A DNA stretch of 64,000 bases from Rhodothermaceae bacterium bin80 (GTDB lineage: Bacteria > Bacteroidota > Rhodothermia > Rhodothermales > Bin80). Below, in pieces: positions 26,679-36,315 of this stretch. The notes beneath the pieces are model-generated. The model had not been told where the DNA came from, did no database searches, and saw nothing but the letters and a program-made list of their open reading frames with translations. The stretch lies in the NCBI GenBank assembly GCA_002238805.1, contig MPNB01000004.1, positions 1 through 64,000 of the forward strand, given 5' to 3'. Every line of letters begins with the position of its first letter. Position 1 is the first letter of the stretch. The position numbers and the translations under genes are program-made.

Positions 26679-27000
26679 GTGCGAACCCCGCCCAACACCT
26701 GTCGCTCCGGTTGGTAGCGGCCTTAGCGCATTATGGAGGTAACGAAATGATATGAAGAACTGAGGTTTAACGAGCTACGCGAGTAGCTTAGCGACCATGC
26801 GGGTCGGAACGTGCAGTGAGCACCGAGCAGGCCTCGAAACGGGTAATGTGTGTGTTGACCTTCCGGCAATATGGGGAAGACCGAAGCGTCTCGGGAAGTC
26901 CCATTTTATTCATCACGATTTGGATACAGGCTACAAAGTGTGAATTTGGTTGGGGGGTGCGTCAGGATTTCCAGTGCGGGATGAAAAGTAAGCACTAGCC
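26679..27000 (+). mobile_element. 5' relic of a group II intron (domain I-like)
   Basis: Starts with GTGCG, the typical group II 5' end. It continues with features resembling domain I: GGAGGTAACG, a TGAAGAACTGAGGTTTAACG segment, an AGCTACGCGAGTAGCT hairpin, and an AAACGGGTAATGTGTG stretch. It ends before any reverse transcriptase, where sequence near the IS1380 element takes over. It lies just after a terminator-like hairpin, a preferred target of some (class C) introns. The right limit is approximate. It need not be the other half of the relic at 20.4-20.8 kb. Confidence 0.45.
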
Positions 27001-27159
27001 TTAGCGACCAAGCGTCAAATGTAGCATTGCTGCCTGTTTTTCAGCTTGGTTTGGGGAAAGGCCAAGGGTGCACATGTCGCAAGTGCAGTCCAGTCCCATG
27101 CGATGTGTGATGTTGTTCTCCACCATTTCCGTGGGACACCTCAGATGAGGTGCACGGGT

Positions 27160-28764
27160 TTAGAGGTCAGGCACAGATTGCCAGTGTAATTGCCGAAGGG
27201 GTTTCCAGAAACGCTTCCATGCCTGCACCGCGAACAGGGCGATATAGAATGTGACATAGCGGGCATGACGTGCCAGGGTTGCATCAACCTTCAGCATTTG
27301 CAGTCTGAAAGTGCAAAGGTGCATGTGAGGGAGTTCCGATGAGGACGAATCCGTGTCTGTTGCAGAACTGCCGTCCGCCTCCATCGCCGTCTCCGAGAAC
27401 GCATCGGTTGATTCGTCCAACGCAGCTTCTGTTCCAGAAGACCGCGGACACGTGTCGTGCTGTCCCTCGGCCAACGGTGCCATCTCATCGGGTTCGGACC
27501 CCACCGGTGGGGGCGGGCTATGCAAGAGGCATCGACCGATGTGAAGAAGCTGGTAGACCAACATGTAGACCTGAAGACGCACGGCATTCTCCGCCTGAAC
27601 CTCAGCATCCTCATCGGTCTCGGCAATATTCTCACGCTCAATCGGTACGTTGCAGTAATGCGACTTGGCGCGTGGCGATGACGAAAACGACAGGGTACAG
27701 ATCGCTTTGATCTCGCCCTGGTGCATCTCCGCCTTCCCGCGCCGACCGTACAGGGCAGCCAGAACCTCCCCCGAATGCGTATCCGCGTCAAGATTGGTGA
27801 CCAAAAAGTAGAACTCATTGAATAACTCCCCCGGACGCGGTTTTACCACCAGGATCACGCGACGGGTCTTCCCCCAGGACTGCGCACCATACTCGAGTTC
27901 AACGTACGTCTTCGTCTCATACGAGCAATCCTCAACGTACGGGGCAGCCAACGCCTCCAACACCTTGTTCTTGCGCAAACGCATCACGTAGTGAAGACCT
28001 TCTGCCTCCAGCCGTGTAAATACAACCCCACTATTGAACCCTGCATCCAAACGAATAATGACGCGGTCAGCGGCGTGCTGGCGCACGCCATCGGCCACGG
28101 AAACCATGAAGTCTTCGCAGTCGGTGACTTCGCGCCGGTTACCTGGACGCAACTGCGCCCCGAGTACATCCCCGGTCTCCCCGCATGAAGCAATCAGCGG
28201 CAAGAAAACCGTACGCTTATAGTGCCCATGATATGCATTGCTAAGTTGCTTGCCATGCGCATCCACCAGCACAGCGTCCACATCAATGACCACTTCATCA
28301 CGGCGCCGGCCACCGTTGCGAACCAGCATATGCTCAATCGCCAACTTTTGAACCGCCGCCTCCAAGTGCGACGGACTGTCCTCTTTGCTGAGCAGCCCCA
28401 ACAGACGGGATATGGTCGGCTGCGAGGCCAACATACGACCCGCTTCGACCGCACCCCGTTTGATGCTGGTGGACGTGCCAAATGCTGCATCGGCGTTCAA
28501 CTGCTCTGTCCATAGGGCACTCCATCCCTGAATCAACTGTAGCAGCCACTGCAAAAGTAACTGCGCCTGACTATACCGTATACGATACTGTTTCCGGGGA
28601 TCGTACAGCCGCTCGGTCAGAAATTCAATGAGCCCCGTTCGCGCGATCACCGACCGTATCAACAATGCCCCCGCATCAGATGTCGTGTGGTTGTTGCAGG
28701 CCGCCTTGATCCGAACCGACTGGTTGTAGGGAAGCACAAAAAGAGTCTCCGTAGACTTTGCCAT
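27160..28764 (-). mobile_element. IS1380-family transposase, intact
   Basis: 534-aa DDE transposase. Family signatures: EVVIDVDAVLVDAHGKQ (first Asp), SNAYHGHYKRTVFLPLIASC, DVLGAQLRPGNRREV, RVIIRLDAGFNSG (second Asp), and RRGKAEMHQGEIKAIC (Glu). A C-terminal Ser/Asp-rich insert precedes RYVTFYIALFAVQAWKRFW. No stop or frameshift is visible, so it may still be active. I could not define the terminal inverted repeats or a target duplication. It separates the intron relic from the tatA housekeeping block. Confidence 0.9.
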
Positions 28765-28861
28765 GATCTCACCTCCAAGGTGAACTTTTTAGATGACTTT
28801 GAAAGGTCGCTTACGCATGTGATCCACAGTAGAAACAAGTCCCTATTCGGTCAAAATCCGC

Positions 28862-28887
28862 AAAAAAAGGGCAATAGGCCCTTTTTT
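28862..28887. terminator. Bidirectional intrinsic terminator
   Basis: A7-GGGC-AATAG-GCCC-T6: a short GC stem flanked by an A-run on one side and a T-run on the other, so it can act on both strands. It lies about 100 bp upstream of the IS1380 transposase start and may insulate the element. The remaining DNA to 29164 shows nothing I can name. Confidence 0.6.
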
Positions 28888-29164
28888 ATGGAACGTACAA
28901 TGGACACGAAAGCTTTGGATTGGTCAGGCTATCTAGAAAAATTGAATTGAGATGAATATTGTGGGATTTATTCTTATTTCTCTTGGTCGTACATTCTCTT
29001 TACAGGCGAGAGTTAGCATTCGTGCATGACATCTTGCTATGTTTTGCGCACCTATCTTTTAGTTTTGCCCCGTATTTCGGCTGGATCGAAGTCTAGGGGA
29101 ACCCAAGGGAAGCGTAAATGTACAGCTTGGTCGTCGTGGTGTCAACTTAATACCTGAGAGTGAA

Positions 29165-29446
29165 ATGATACTGTTATTTGGACTTGGATCATGGGAAATA
29201 GCAGTAATACTGCTCCTAGTTCTACTAATATTTGGAGCCAAGCGTATACCGGAGGTCGCGCGTGGTCTCGGCAAAGGCATTCGGGAATTCAGGTCTGCCA
29301 CGAGTGAAATCAGCCGTGAGCTCACGTTGGAAGACCGCCCACCCGCATATCGCCCCCCTGCATCACAACAGGGACAGAACTATGCGTCACAACCGCCATC
29401 TCAGGGGACGTCGCAGTCGACCAACCCTACGCCTCCCTCCCAATAG
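29165..29446 (+). CDS. tatA: Twin-arginine translocase TatA/E family subunit
   Basis: 93 aa. An N-terminal hydrophobic helix (WEIAVILLLVLLIF) is followed by the hinge-amphipathic motif FGAKRIPEVARGLGKGIREF that defines TatA, and a Pro/Gln/Ser-rich disordered tail. TatA oligomers form the pore for folded proteins with twin-arginine signals. No TatC is in the window. It lies 34 bp upstream of gatA. Confidence 0.92.
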   Translation: MILLFGLGSWEIAVILLLVLLIFGAKRIPEVARGLGKGIREFRSATSEISRELTLEDRPPAYRPPASQQGQNYASQPPSQGTSQSTNPTPPSQ

Positions 29447-29480
29447 CCCTCTTTGGCCCAGGCACGGTCACTGAACGCTG

Positions 29481-30929
29481 ATGGCTTTGCCGTTGTTTGC
29501 TGATTGCAGGCGTGCTTTGTTTGAGAGGCAGACGAGTTGCACAGAGGTTGCACAACTGGCTCTGGACGTGATTCGGGCAAAAAATCCAGCACTTAACGCG
29601 TTCACATACGTGGATGCTGCGTCCGTACATCGTTCGGCGGAGGCTATTGATGACGCACTGGCTCAGGGTTCGGAGTTGCCATTGGCTGGACTGGTGCTTG
29701 GTGTTAAAAATGTATTGAGTACATTGGACTGGCCGGTTACGTGTGCATCAAGAATACTCCAAGGGTATTGTCCACCGTTTGAGGCTACCTCGGTAAAGCG
29801 CCTGCGTGCAGCAGGTGCCTTACTCATTGGGCGGACCAATTGCGACGAGTTCGCCATGGGCTCAACGACTGAGTCCTCTGCAGAGGGGCCCACGCTAAAT
29901 CCCTGGAATGGAGAATATGTCCCCGGAGGCTCATCCGGGGGATCTGCAGCCGCAGTCGCAGCGGGCATGTGTCATGCTGCACTTGGCACCGATACAGGTG
30001 GATCTGTACGTCAACCGGCAGCTTTTTGTGGTATCCTTGGACTTAAACCAACATATGGATTGGTGAGTCGCTATGGTCTGATTGCGTATGCATCTTCGTT
30101 TGACTGTGTCGGACCACTTGCCCGCAATGCAGAGGTGGCTTCGCTTATCCTGTCACAGATGGCCGGAACGGACTCCAACGACGCAACTTGTGTAGATCAC
30201 GCTGTCGATCACAAGCGTGGCCTGGAAGAAGGGTCTATTTTCGGTCTGCGCATTGGGCTACCTAGGGAGTACTATGATCAAGGGCTTAACAGCGAAGTGC
30301 GACAGATCATTGAAAGGACAGCCAAAAACCTGGAGTCTATGGGAGCGAAACTTGTGCCGATGTCCATGCCTCATACTGCTTATGGTGTGGCGGCCTACTA
30401 CATCCTTGCAGCAGCAGAAGCATCCAGTAATCTATCTCGCTACGATGGTGTGAAATATGGACTGCGATTGGAGGGCAAAGGTACTTCTATTGATAGCATG
30501 TACACCAGAACACGGAGTCGCGGATTTGGGTTTGAGGTGAAAAGGCGGATTATGCTTGGCACTTATGTACTTTCTGCAGGGTACTACGATGCCTACTACG
30601 GCAAGGGGCAGCGCGTCCGTTCGTTGATCCGGCAGGATTTTGATGAAGCATGGGAGCGTGTAGACATACTCTTGACCCCTGTTACCCCCTCGGCAGGGGC
30701 GCGTATTGGCGAATGGGGTCAGGATCCACTGCAGATGTACTTAAGCGATGTATATACGGTGACCGCGAATCTAGCAGGTGTGCCCGGTTTGTCCGTTCCT
30801 GTGGGAAAAACATCTGAGGAACTTCCTGTTGGTGTGCAGCTTTTAGGACCGCCGTTCAGCGAGCATAAGCTCCTCGGTATAGGAAAGGCAATGATGGAAT
30901 CGATAGGAAATACGTACCAAGTACAGTAA
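29481..30929 (+). CDS. gatA: Asp-tRNA(Asn)/Glu-tRNA(Gln) amidotransferase subunit A
   Basis: Glutaminase subunit of GatCAB, which converts mischarged Glu-tRNA-Gln and Asp-tRNA-Asn to the amidated form. Amidase signature with the Ser-cisSer-Lys triad: Lys in LGVKNVLSTLDW, cis-Ser and the Gly/Ser-rich stretch VPGGSSGGSAAAVAAG, and nucleophilic Ser in GTDTGGSVRQPA. The 482 aa length is normal. gatB and gatC are not in the window, so the complex is encoded at separate loci. Confidence 0.96.
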   Translation: MALPLFADCRRALFERQTSCTEVAQLALDVIRAKNPALNAFTYVDAASVHRSAEAIDDALAQGSELPLAGLVLGVKNVLSTLDWPVTCASRILQGYCPPFEATSVKRLRAAGALLIGRTNCDEFAMGSTTESSAEGPTLNPWNGEYVPGGSSGGSAAAVAAGMCHAALGTDTGGSVRQPAAFCGILGLKPTYGLVSRYGLIAYASSFDCVGPLARNAEVASLILSQMAGTDSNDATCVDHAVDHKRGLEEGSIFGLRIGLPREYYDQGLNSEVRQIIERTAKNLESMGAKLVPMSMPHTAYGVAAYYILAAAEASSNLSRYDGVKYGLRLEGKGTSIDSMYTRTRSRGFGFEVKRRIMLGTYVLSAGYYDAYYGKGQRVRSLIRQDFDEAWERVDILLTPVTPSAGARIGEWGQDPLQMYLSDVYTVTANLAGVPGLSVPVGKTSEELPVGVQLLGPPFSEHKLLGIGKAMMESIGNTYQVQ

Positions 30930-30973
30930 TTAGTTGGTACAATAGACAAATAAACTAGTCAAGCAACAGGTTG

Positions 30974-31843
30974 ATGAGCATACTGATTGACAGAAATACA
31001 AGGCTCGTGGTACAGGGGTTCACGGGCAAAGAGGGGTCATTTCATGCGGAACAGATGATCGAATTTGGTACCACGGTGATTGGTGGAGTTACACCAGGTA
31101 AGGGAGGCCGACGACATCTTGACCGTCCGGTGTTCGATACGGTTGCTGAAGCCGTGGAATGTGAGGGTGCGAATACCTCGGTCATTTTTGTCCCACCGGC
31201 TTTTGCCAAAGATGCCATAATGGAAGCAGCAGGGGCCGGGATAGGATTGATAATATGCATCACTGAGGGTATACCTGTGCAGGATATGGTAGAGGCCTAC
31301 CACTATGTGGAGTCCAAAGGGACCCGTTTGGTTGGCCCCAACTGTCCAGGTGCCCTAACACCCGGTCAGGCCAAGGTCGGCATTATGCCAGCCATGATCT
31401 TTGCCGAAGGCCCTGTGGGGGTCATTTCCCGCTCGGGCACACTGACATATGAAGCAGTTGACCAGCTTACACGCCAGGGTTATGGCCAAACCACGGCGGT
31501 AGGGATAGGAGGGGATCCGGTGATTGGTACTCGGTTTACAGATGCGCTACAGCTTTTCGAGAAAGACCCGGAAACCGCCGCAGTTGTTCTCATCGGAGAA
31601 ATCGGGGGGACAGACGAAGAGGATGCAGCTGCATACATCAAAGCTCGCATGACCAAGCCGGTCATTGCCTTTATTGCCGGAGCAACGGCGCCACCAGGAC
31701 GTCGTATGGGTCATGCAGGAGCCATTATTGCGGGGGGGAAGGGCACCGCAGAGGATAAGTTTACAGCACTGGAAGATGCAGGAGCCTACGTGGTTCGTAA
31801 TCCCGCGCATATAGGCCAAGCCGTTCAGAGTGCGGGAGTTTGA
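30974..31843 (+). CDS. sucD: Succinate--CoA ligase subunit alpha
   Basis: TCA-cycle enzyme that makes ATP or GTP from succinyl-CoA with the SucC beta subunit. CoA-binding Rossmann domain ([32 protein letters not shown]-type loop) and the ligase domain with [13 protein letters not shown] and active-site His in [11 protein letters not shown]. 289 aa is normal. The ATG at 30974 is preferred; an adjacent TTG could also serve. Its stop overlaps the possible TTG start of engB. Confidence 0.96.
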   Translation: MSILIDRNTRLVVQGFTGKEGSFHAEQMIEFGTTVIGGVTPGKGGRRHLDRPVFDTVAEAVECEGANTSVIFVPPAFAKDAIMEAAGAGIGLIICITEGIPVQDMVEAYHYVESKGTRLVGPNCPGALTPGQAKVGIMPAMIFAEGPVGVISRSGTLTYEAVDQLTRQGYGQTTAVGIGGDPVIGTRFTDALQLFEKDPETAAVVLIGEIGGTDEEDAAAYIKARMTKPVIAFIAGATAPPGRRMGHAGAIIAGGKGTAEDKFTALEDAGAYVVRNPAHIGQAVQSAGV

Positions 31844-32454
31844 GTTCTGACAGTCCGATGAATATTCGAAGCATCCGCTTTATGAAGAGTGCGGAAAGCA
31901 TGGATCAGCTACCGAATGAAGAATTTCCGGAAATCGCCTTTGTCGGACGCTCCAATGTGGGTAAGAGCGCACTACTTAATATGTTGGCTCGAAGAAATGC
32001 ACTTGCACGAATCAGTGCAAAGCCGGGCAAGACACAGACATTTAACTTCTATTGTGTCAATGAAGGAGTATACTTTGTTGATATTCCAGGGTATGGTTAC
32101 GCAAAGGTCAGTAAAAAGAAAAGGGCTCAATGGGCAAGGAGGATTGGCGCTTACCTGACCGGTCGGACTACATTAAGCCTTGTGCTTCACCTTGTAGACA
32201 GTCGGCATCCACCTACAAGTCTGGACAAGGAGATTATGTTGCTTTTATGCGAAAATCACGTGCAGAGTCTTTTGGTGCTCACGAAAGCAGATAAGTTGTC
32301 GGGAAATGGGATTACCAAGAGCATCCAGAGGGTGCGAAAGGATCTGACTGCCCATGGAATGGAATTACCAATTGTTGTGACGTCTGCACTTGGTTCTACA
32401 GGGCGGAACGAGTTGCTGGATCGAATAGGGAACGCGCTTCCCGCCGTTTCATGA
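31840..32454 (+). CDS. engB: Ribosome biogenesis GTPase EngB (YsxC)
   Basis: GTPase of the TrmE-Era-EngA-EngB group, needed for 50S assembly. Motifs: G1 [15 protein letters not shown]2 around [13 protein letters not shown]3 [10 protein letters not shown]4 LTKADKL, G5 VTSALG. About 198-204 aa. A TTG at 31840 overlaps the sucD stop by 4 nt; an ATG at 31858 is also possible. Confidence 0.95.
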   Translation: MSSDSPMNIRSIRFMKSAESMDQLPNEEFPEIAFVGRSNVGKSALLNMLARRNALARISAKPGKTQTFNFYCVNEGVYFVDIPGYGYAKVSKKKRAQWARRIGAYLTGRTTLSLVLHLVDSRHPPTSLDKEIMLLLCENHVQSLLVLTKADKLSGNGITKSIQRVRKDLTAHGMELPIVVTSALGSTGRNELLDRIGNALPAVS

Positions 32455-32824
32455 AGCAGCGGGAGGTGTTGGAATATTTATGAGCGCGGTGCACATATTT
32501 TGTGCACAATGCTTATATTAGTGAAACTCCCGCAAGCGGCCGGGGCTTAACGATATGGGTGTGCATAAGTATTGATTATGTCGTATCTTGTCCCCATGTG
32601 CTGTGCACGGAGTTTAACCGGACATACACCACTCACTAGATAAATCACGAATCTGGAACAGCTACCGCAATCCTCTTGATGACACTCCCTCTCCGTACTG
32701 TAGGACGCCGATTGTTGCGTCCCGAACCGCACGGTCATGGGGAGTTCGGTCGTTGAACCAGTTATGTGCCGCGACTCAGGCGCATGAACCCATGAACATA
32801 AATCACAAACAGCAGAGGTCCAAT
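32455..32824. other. Intergenic leader upstream of the TonB receptor
   Basis: 370 bp with no convincing gene. It contains two GTGCAC hexamers 7 bp apart (about 32490-32508) that could be an operator-like or structured site, and must carry the promoter of the secretion group. No known riboswitch fold was recognised. A frame open from 32753 would add 24 codons before the receptor's signal peptide and is unlikely. Confidence 0.4.
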
Positions 32825-35800
32825 ATGCTACGTAAATTGAGTGTACTCATACTCATCGCTTTGGTACTGCCTGTGGCAGTGCTCGCCCAGACTACGGGCA
32901 AGATTGCCGGGCAGGTAACTGACGCGGAGACAGGGGAGACATTGCCTGGAGCGTCAGTAGTCGTAGTCGGTACTACGCTAGGTTCCGCCACGGACATTGA
33001 CGGAAACTACTACATCATTGGCATTCCTGTGGGTGACTATTCCATACAGGCGCAATTCGTCGGCTTCCAGACAGAAACAGTAGTTGGTGTTGAGGTCACT
33101 CCTGACCACACACGTGAGTTGAATTTTGAACTCACTCCAGGTGTCGAACTTGAGGAGATAGTGGTTCAATATGAACGCCCACTAATTCAGAAGGACGCAG
33201 TCGGTGTTCTGAAAAGCTTGAACGCTGAGGAAATCCAGACACTTCCGGTTCGAGGTGCCGCCGAAGTAGCCAAACTTCAGGCTGGGGTTGTTAGCAAAGA
33301 GGGTTCAAATACGCTGAACATCCGTGGTGGGCGTGGTGGAGAAGTCACCTATTATGTGGATGGGGTTAAGAGTGGAGACGGCTCACCCGGCGTACCCCAA
33401 GGAGCAGTGCAGCAGCAGGAAATGCTGATTGGCAGCATTAATGCGCGGTACGGGGATGCCATGAGTGGGATCATCAACATTACCACCAAATCGGGTAGAT
33501 CGAATTACTTCGGCTCGTTGGAAGCATTGTCTTCTACACAAACTGATTCGTATGGCTATAATCTGGCATCCGCAACGATTGGTGGTCCGATCATTCAGGA
33601 TAAGCTCAGCTTCTTTTTTGCCGGCGAATACAATGGTTGGGCAGACCGTGATCCGCGGAACATTACTACGCCTCGGCTTTCACAGTCCCAACTTGACGAT
33701 CTGTGGGGAGCACCGGCTGGGCTCACCGTGATGGATGCCGGCGGAAATGAATCTGTCGTGGGGATCCCGATCACCTTGGCAGATGGGGCAAGGCTCATGG
33801 TTGATAACACCGGAGCACCTGACTTGAGTGGCGGTGGATTAACCTTTGATGACGGCACGGTCATTCCAGTTGCAGAAGGCAGCACGGTAGCGCTCAATCC
33901 AGTCGCTCGTGCAGAGCAGCTGACCGCTAACGATTTTACGCACAGCTATAAAAAGCCGATGCGGTCTAATAACAACTACAGCTTCAGCGGGAATATAACT
34001 TGGAGTGTCTTTGAGAGCGGACGACTAAGACTTGGTGGCACGTATCGCAATTTGACAGGAGAGGATTCTTCCTGGCCGCGGGAGATATTCTCTCCCCAGG
34101 TCGTCCAACGTTATGATGACCATCGGTACTCGGCCTTTGCAACCTGGACACAGTACCTGTCAAGCTCGACTTTCTATCAGATACAGGGCAGCTGGAGGAG
34201 TTACTTTGAGGAGGATTATGATCCACGCTTCGGTCGCACGCTCAATGATATTTGGAGTTATGGAGACATTGACCATCCGGTTCATGCAACGCTCGCGGGA
34301 TACAGGAATCTGAGCTATGTTGAGGAAACCCGTAATGATGATCATGGGACCCCCGATGATCCGAGTGATGACACTGAGGTCACGGTACAGGTACCGACTT
34401 ATGTTCGCAGATACGAGGATGGACTTCGTATCGCGAACGCAACCACGGCAGGCTTGGTTGGTGTTATTGGTGGTGGCCGGCTTAATTTTCGGAAAGATAA
34501 TGGACACACATACAGGGTAGCTGCTTCAGCTACCACCCAAGTCGGCCTGAACCAGTTGGAGTTTGGCGCCGAGTACGAGACCAGTGTAAGCCGGTCCTGG
34601 TATATTGACGAGGAGTATTTGGCCCGGGTTTTTGCAGATGGTAACCCCGAAAATATTGCTTCGGATGACCCGGATCTGAACACTTCTGGCTATACGAGCT
34701 TGTCTGAATTGCCTACCCATATCCTTGCACGGATTATGTGTTTCTCACTAGAACGGCCTAATTGTGGGGCCGGTTATAACCTACTGGGTACAGAGCAACA
34801 CAGTTCTGAGAACTTTGAGGGTTACCTGGACGTCAGTAGGGGTAAACCGGAATCGCATTACTACAAGGCCCCCCATAAGCCAATCTATTACGGAGCGTTC
34901 GTCCAGAACAAGATTGAGTTTCGGGATATAGTCCTGAACATGGGACTTCGTGTGGATGTATGGGATAACAACCGCCCGGTCCTGAAGGATAAATACGCGC
35001 GTCGTCCGATTAAGCGGGCCGGAGATTTGGGCGTAGGCCTACCCTCAGGCATAGGATCGGAGTATGCGGTGTACTTCAGCGGCAGTGATGTCGTGGGTTA
35101 CCGCGATTATGAGGGGAATTTCTTTGATAGCAACGGTAATCCGGCAGGTGCTGGCGACATTCTACTGAATGGTCTTGTGGACTACACGGGCTCGCAGATC
35201 ACGGCGGATATGCTTGAAGACTATGAGCCGCAGGTAACATTCATGCCGAGGATTGGGGTAAGTTTCCCTATCACTGACAGGGCACTCTTCTTTGCCAGCT
35301 ATGGTGTTGTCTCCAAGCGCCCCTCTGAAGGTGCGGGCTTGTTGAATTGTCTGGCGGCCACGGCCTGCAATGCCAATAATAGCCTGCTCCCGGAAAACAC
35401 GACGAAGTACGAGCTGGGATTCCGGCAACGTTTGGGTGCTCGCCAAGCATTCACGGTCAGTGGATTTTTCCACCAGATCGACAACCTCATACAAATCCGT
35501 GACATTCGTGGTGCAAGCCCGGCTACATATTCGCGATATGAGAATGTTGATTTTGGCACCGTCAAGGGACTTGAGTTTGATTATGATCTTCGGAGAACCC
35601 AGGGCGTAGCTATGCGGGCAAACTACACGTTGTCCTTTGCTCAGGGAACGGGATCCGGATCGAGGACGACAAGTGCCATTGTGTGGATTGACGAAACACC
35701 TCCAAACTTCATCAGCCCGCTTAACTTTGATCAGCGGCACAAGATTAATGTTACGCTCGATTACAGCTTGGGTGAAGGAGAGGGACCAACGCTTGTGGGT

Positions 35801-36235
35801 ACGCAGCTTCTGCAGAATTTCGGTTTCAACGTACTCTTTACTGCAGGCAGCGGCTTCCCATATACCGGCGTGCAATATCCACTCCCTGTGAATGTTAGTC
35901 GTGCTCCACTCCCACGTGGTGGTATCAACGAAGATCGGATGCCATGGACAAACCGGATTGATCTCAGGATTCAGCGACGGTTCCCGGTCAGTTCCAAGGG
36001 GACGATCACAGCGTTTCTGTGGATGCAAAATGTCTTGAACACCGTCAATGTTCAGAATGTGTATAGATATTCAGGCTCGCCGGATGACGATGGATTCCTG
36101 TCAACGGCCGGTGGAGTTCAGTTCCTGGATTCTGCGCAGCCCGTTTCAGAGCTGCTCTACAGCTTCAGGAACCGACAATTGGGTAGCGTAGGAAGACCAC
36201 GTTTGACCCGGCTCGGTGTTCGCTTCGACTTTTGA
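32825..36235 (+). CDS. TonB-dependent receptor with CarboxypepD_reg-like domain
   Basis: About 1136 aa. I chose the start at 32825: signal peptide LSVLILIALVLPVAVLAQ, then a regulatory beta-sandwich (GKIAGQVTDAETGETLPGAS...VGDYSIQAQFVGFQ). The plug domain follows (LPVRGAAEVAKLQAGVVSKE, LNIRGGRGGEVTYYVDGV), then a large barrel ending TRLGVRFDF. OmpA- or SusC-type features beyond this were not seen. It directly precedes a T9SS cargo and a PorV-like protein, and such receptors in Rhodothermota often neighbour secreted proteins. Substrate unknown. Confidence 0.93.
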   Translation: MLRKLSVLILIALVLPVAVLAQTTGKIAGQVTDAETGETLPGASVVVVGTTLGSATDIDGNYYIIGIPVGDYSIQAQFVGFQTETVVGVEVTPDHTRELNFELTPGVELEEIVVQYERPLIQKDAVGVLKSLNAEEIQTLPVRGAAEVAKLQAGVVSKEGSNTLNIRGGRGGEVTYYVDGVKSGDGSPGVPQGAVQQQEMLIGSINARYGDAMSGIINITTKSGRSNYFGSLEALSSTQTDSYGYNLASATIGGPIIQDKLSFFFAGEYNGWADRDPRNITTPRLSQSQLDDLWGAPAGLTVMDAGGNESVVGIPITLADGARLMVDNTGAPDLSGGGLTFDDGTVIPVAEGSTVALNPVARAEQLTANDFTHSYKKPMRSNNNYSFSGNITWSVFESGRLRLGGTYRNLTGEDSSWPREIFSPQVVQRYDDHRYSAFATWTQYLSSSTFYQIQGSWRSYFEEDYDPRFGRTLNDIWSYGDIDHPVHATLAGYRNLSYVEETRNDDHGTPDDPSDDTEVTVQVPTYVRRYEDGLRIANATTAGLVGVIGGGRLNFRKDNGHTYRVAASATTQVGLNQLEFGAEYETSVSRSWYIDEEYLARVFADGNPENIASDDPDLNTSGYTSLSELPTHILARIMCFSLERPNCGAGYNLLGTEQHSSENFEGYLDVSRGKPESHYYKAPHKPIYYGAFVQNKIEFRDIVLNMGLRVDVWDNNRPVLKDKYARRPIKRAGDLGVGLPSGIGSEYAVYFSGSDVVGYRDYEGNFFDSNGNPAGAGDILLNGLVDYTGSQITADMLEDYEPQVTFMPRIGVSFPITDRALFFASYGVVSKRPSEGAGLLNCLAATACNANNSLLPENTTKYELGFRQRLGARQAFTVSGFFHQIDNLIQIRDIRGASPATYSRYENVDFGTVKGLEFDYDLRRTQGVAMRANYTLSFAQGTGSGSRTTSAIVWIDETPPNFISPLNFDQRHKINVTLDYSLGEGEGPTLVGTQLLQNFGFNVLFTAGSGFPYTGVQYPLPVNVSRAPLPRGGINEDRMPWTNRIDLRIQRRFPVSSKGTITAFLWMQNVLNTVNVQNVYRYSGSPDDDGFLSTAGGVQFLDSAQPVSELLYSFRNRQLGSVGRPRLTRLGVRFDF

Positions 36236-36315
36236 CAAAGCAGACAATAGGTGAACCAACAGCGGGCCCGTCAGGGCCCCAAGTTGCTACTCTCATCCAA
36301 TTAAAGACGACAAAA

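Noticed and set aside
27001-28861. Terminal inverted repeats of the IS1380 element
   Set aside because: I compared both flanks and found only weak, short similarity. The element ends could not be set, so no boundaries are claimed.
35162-36028. 288-codon minus-strand frame inside the TonB receptor
   Set aside because: It is antisense to a clear receptor barrel and shows no family resemblance. Long shadow frames are common in this base composition.
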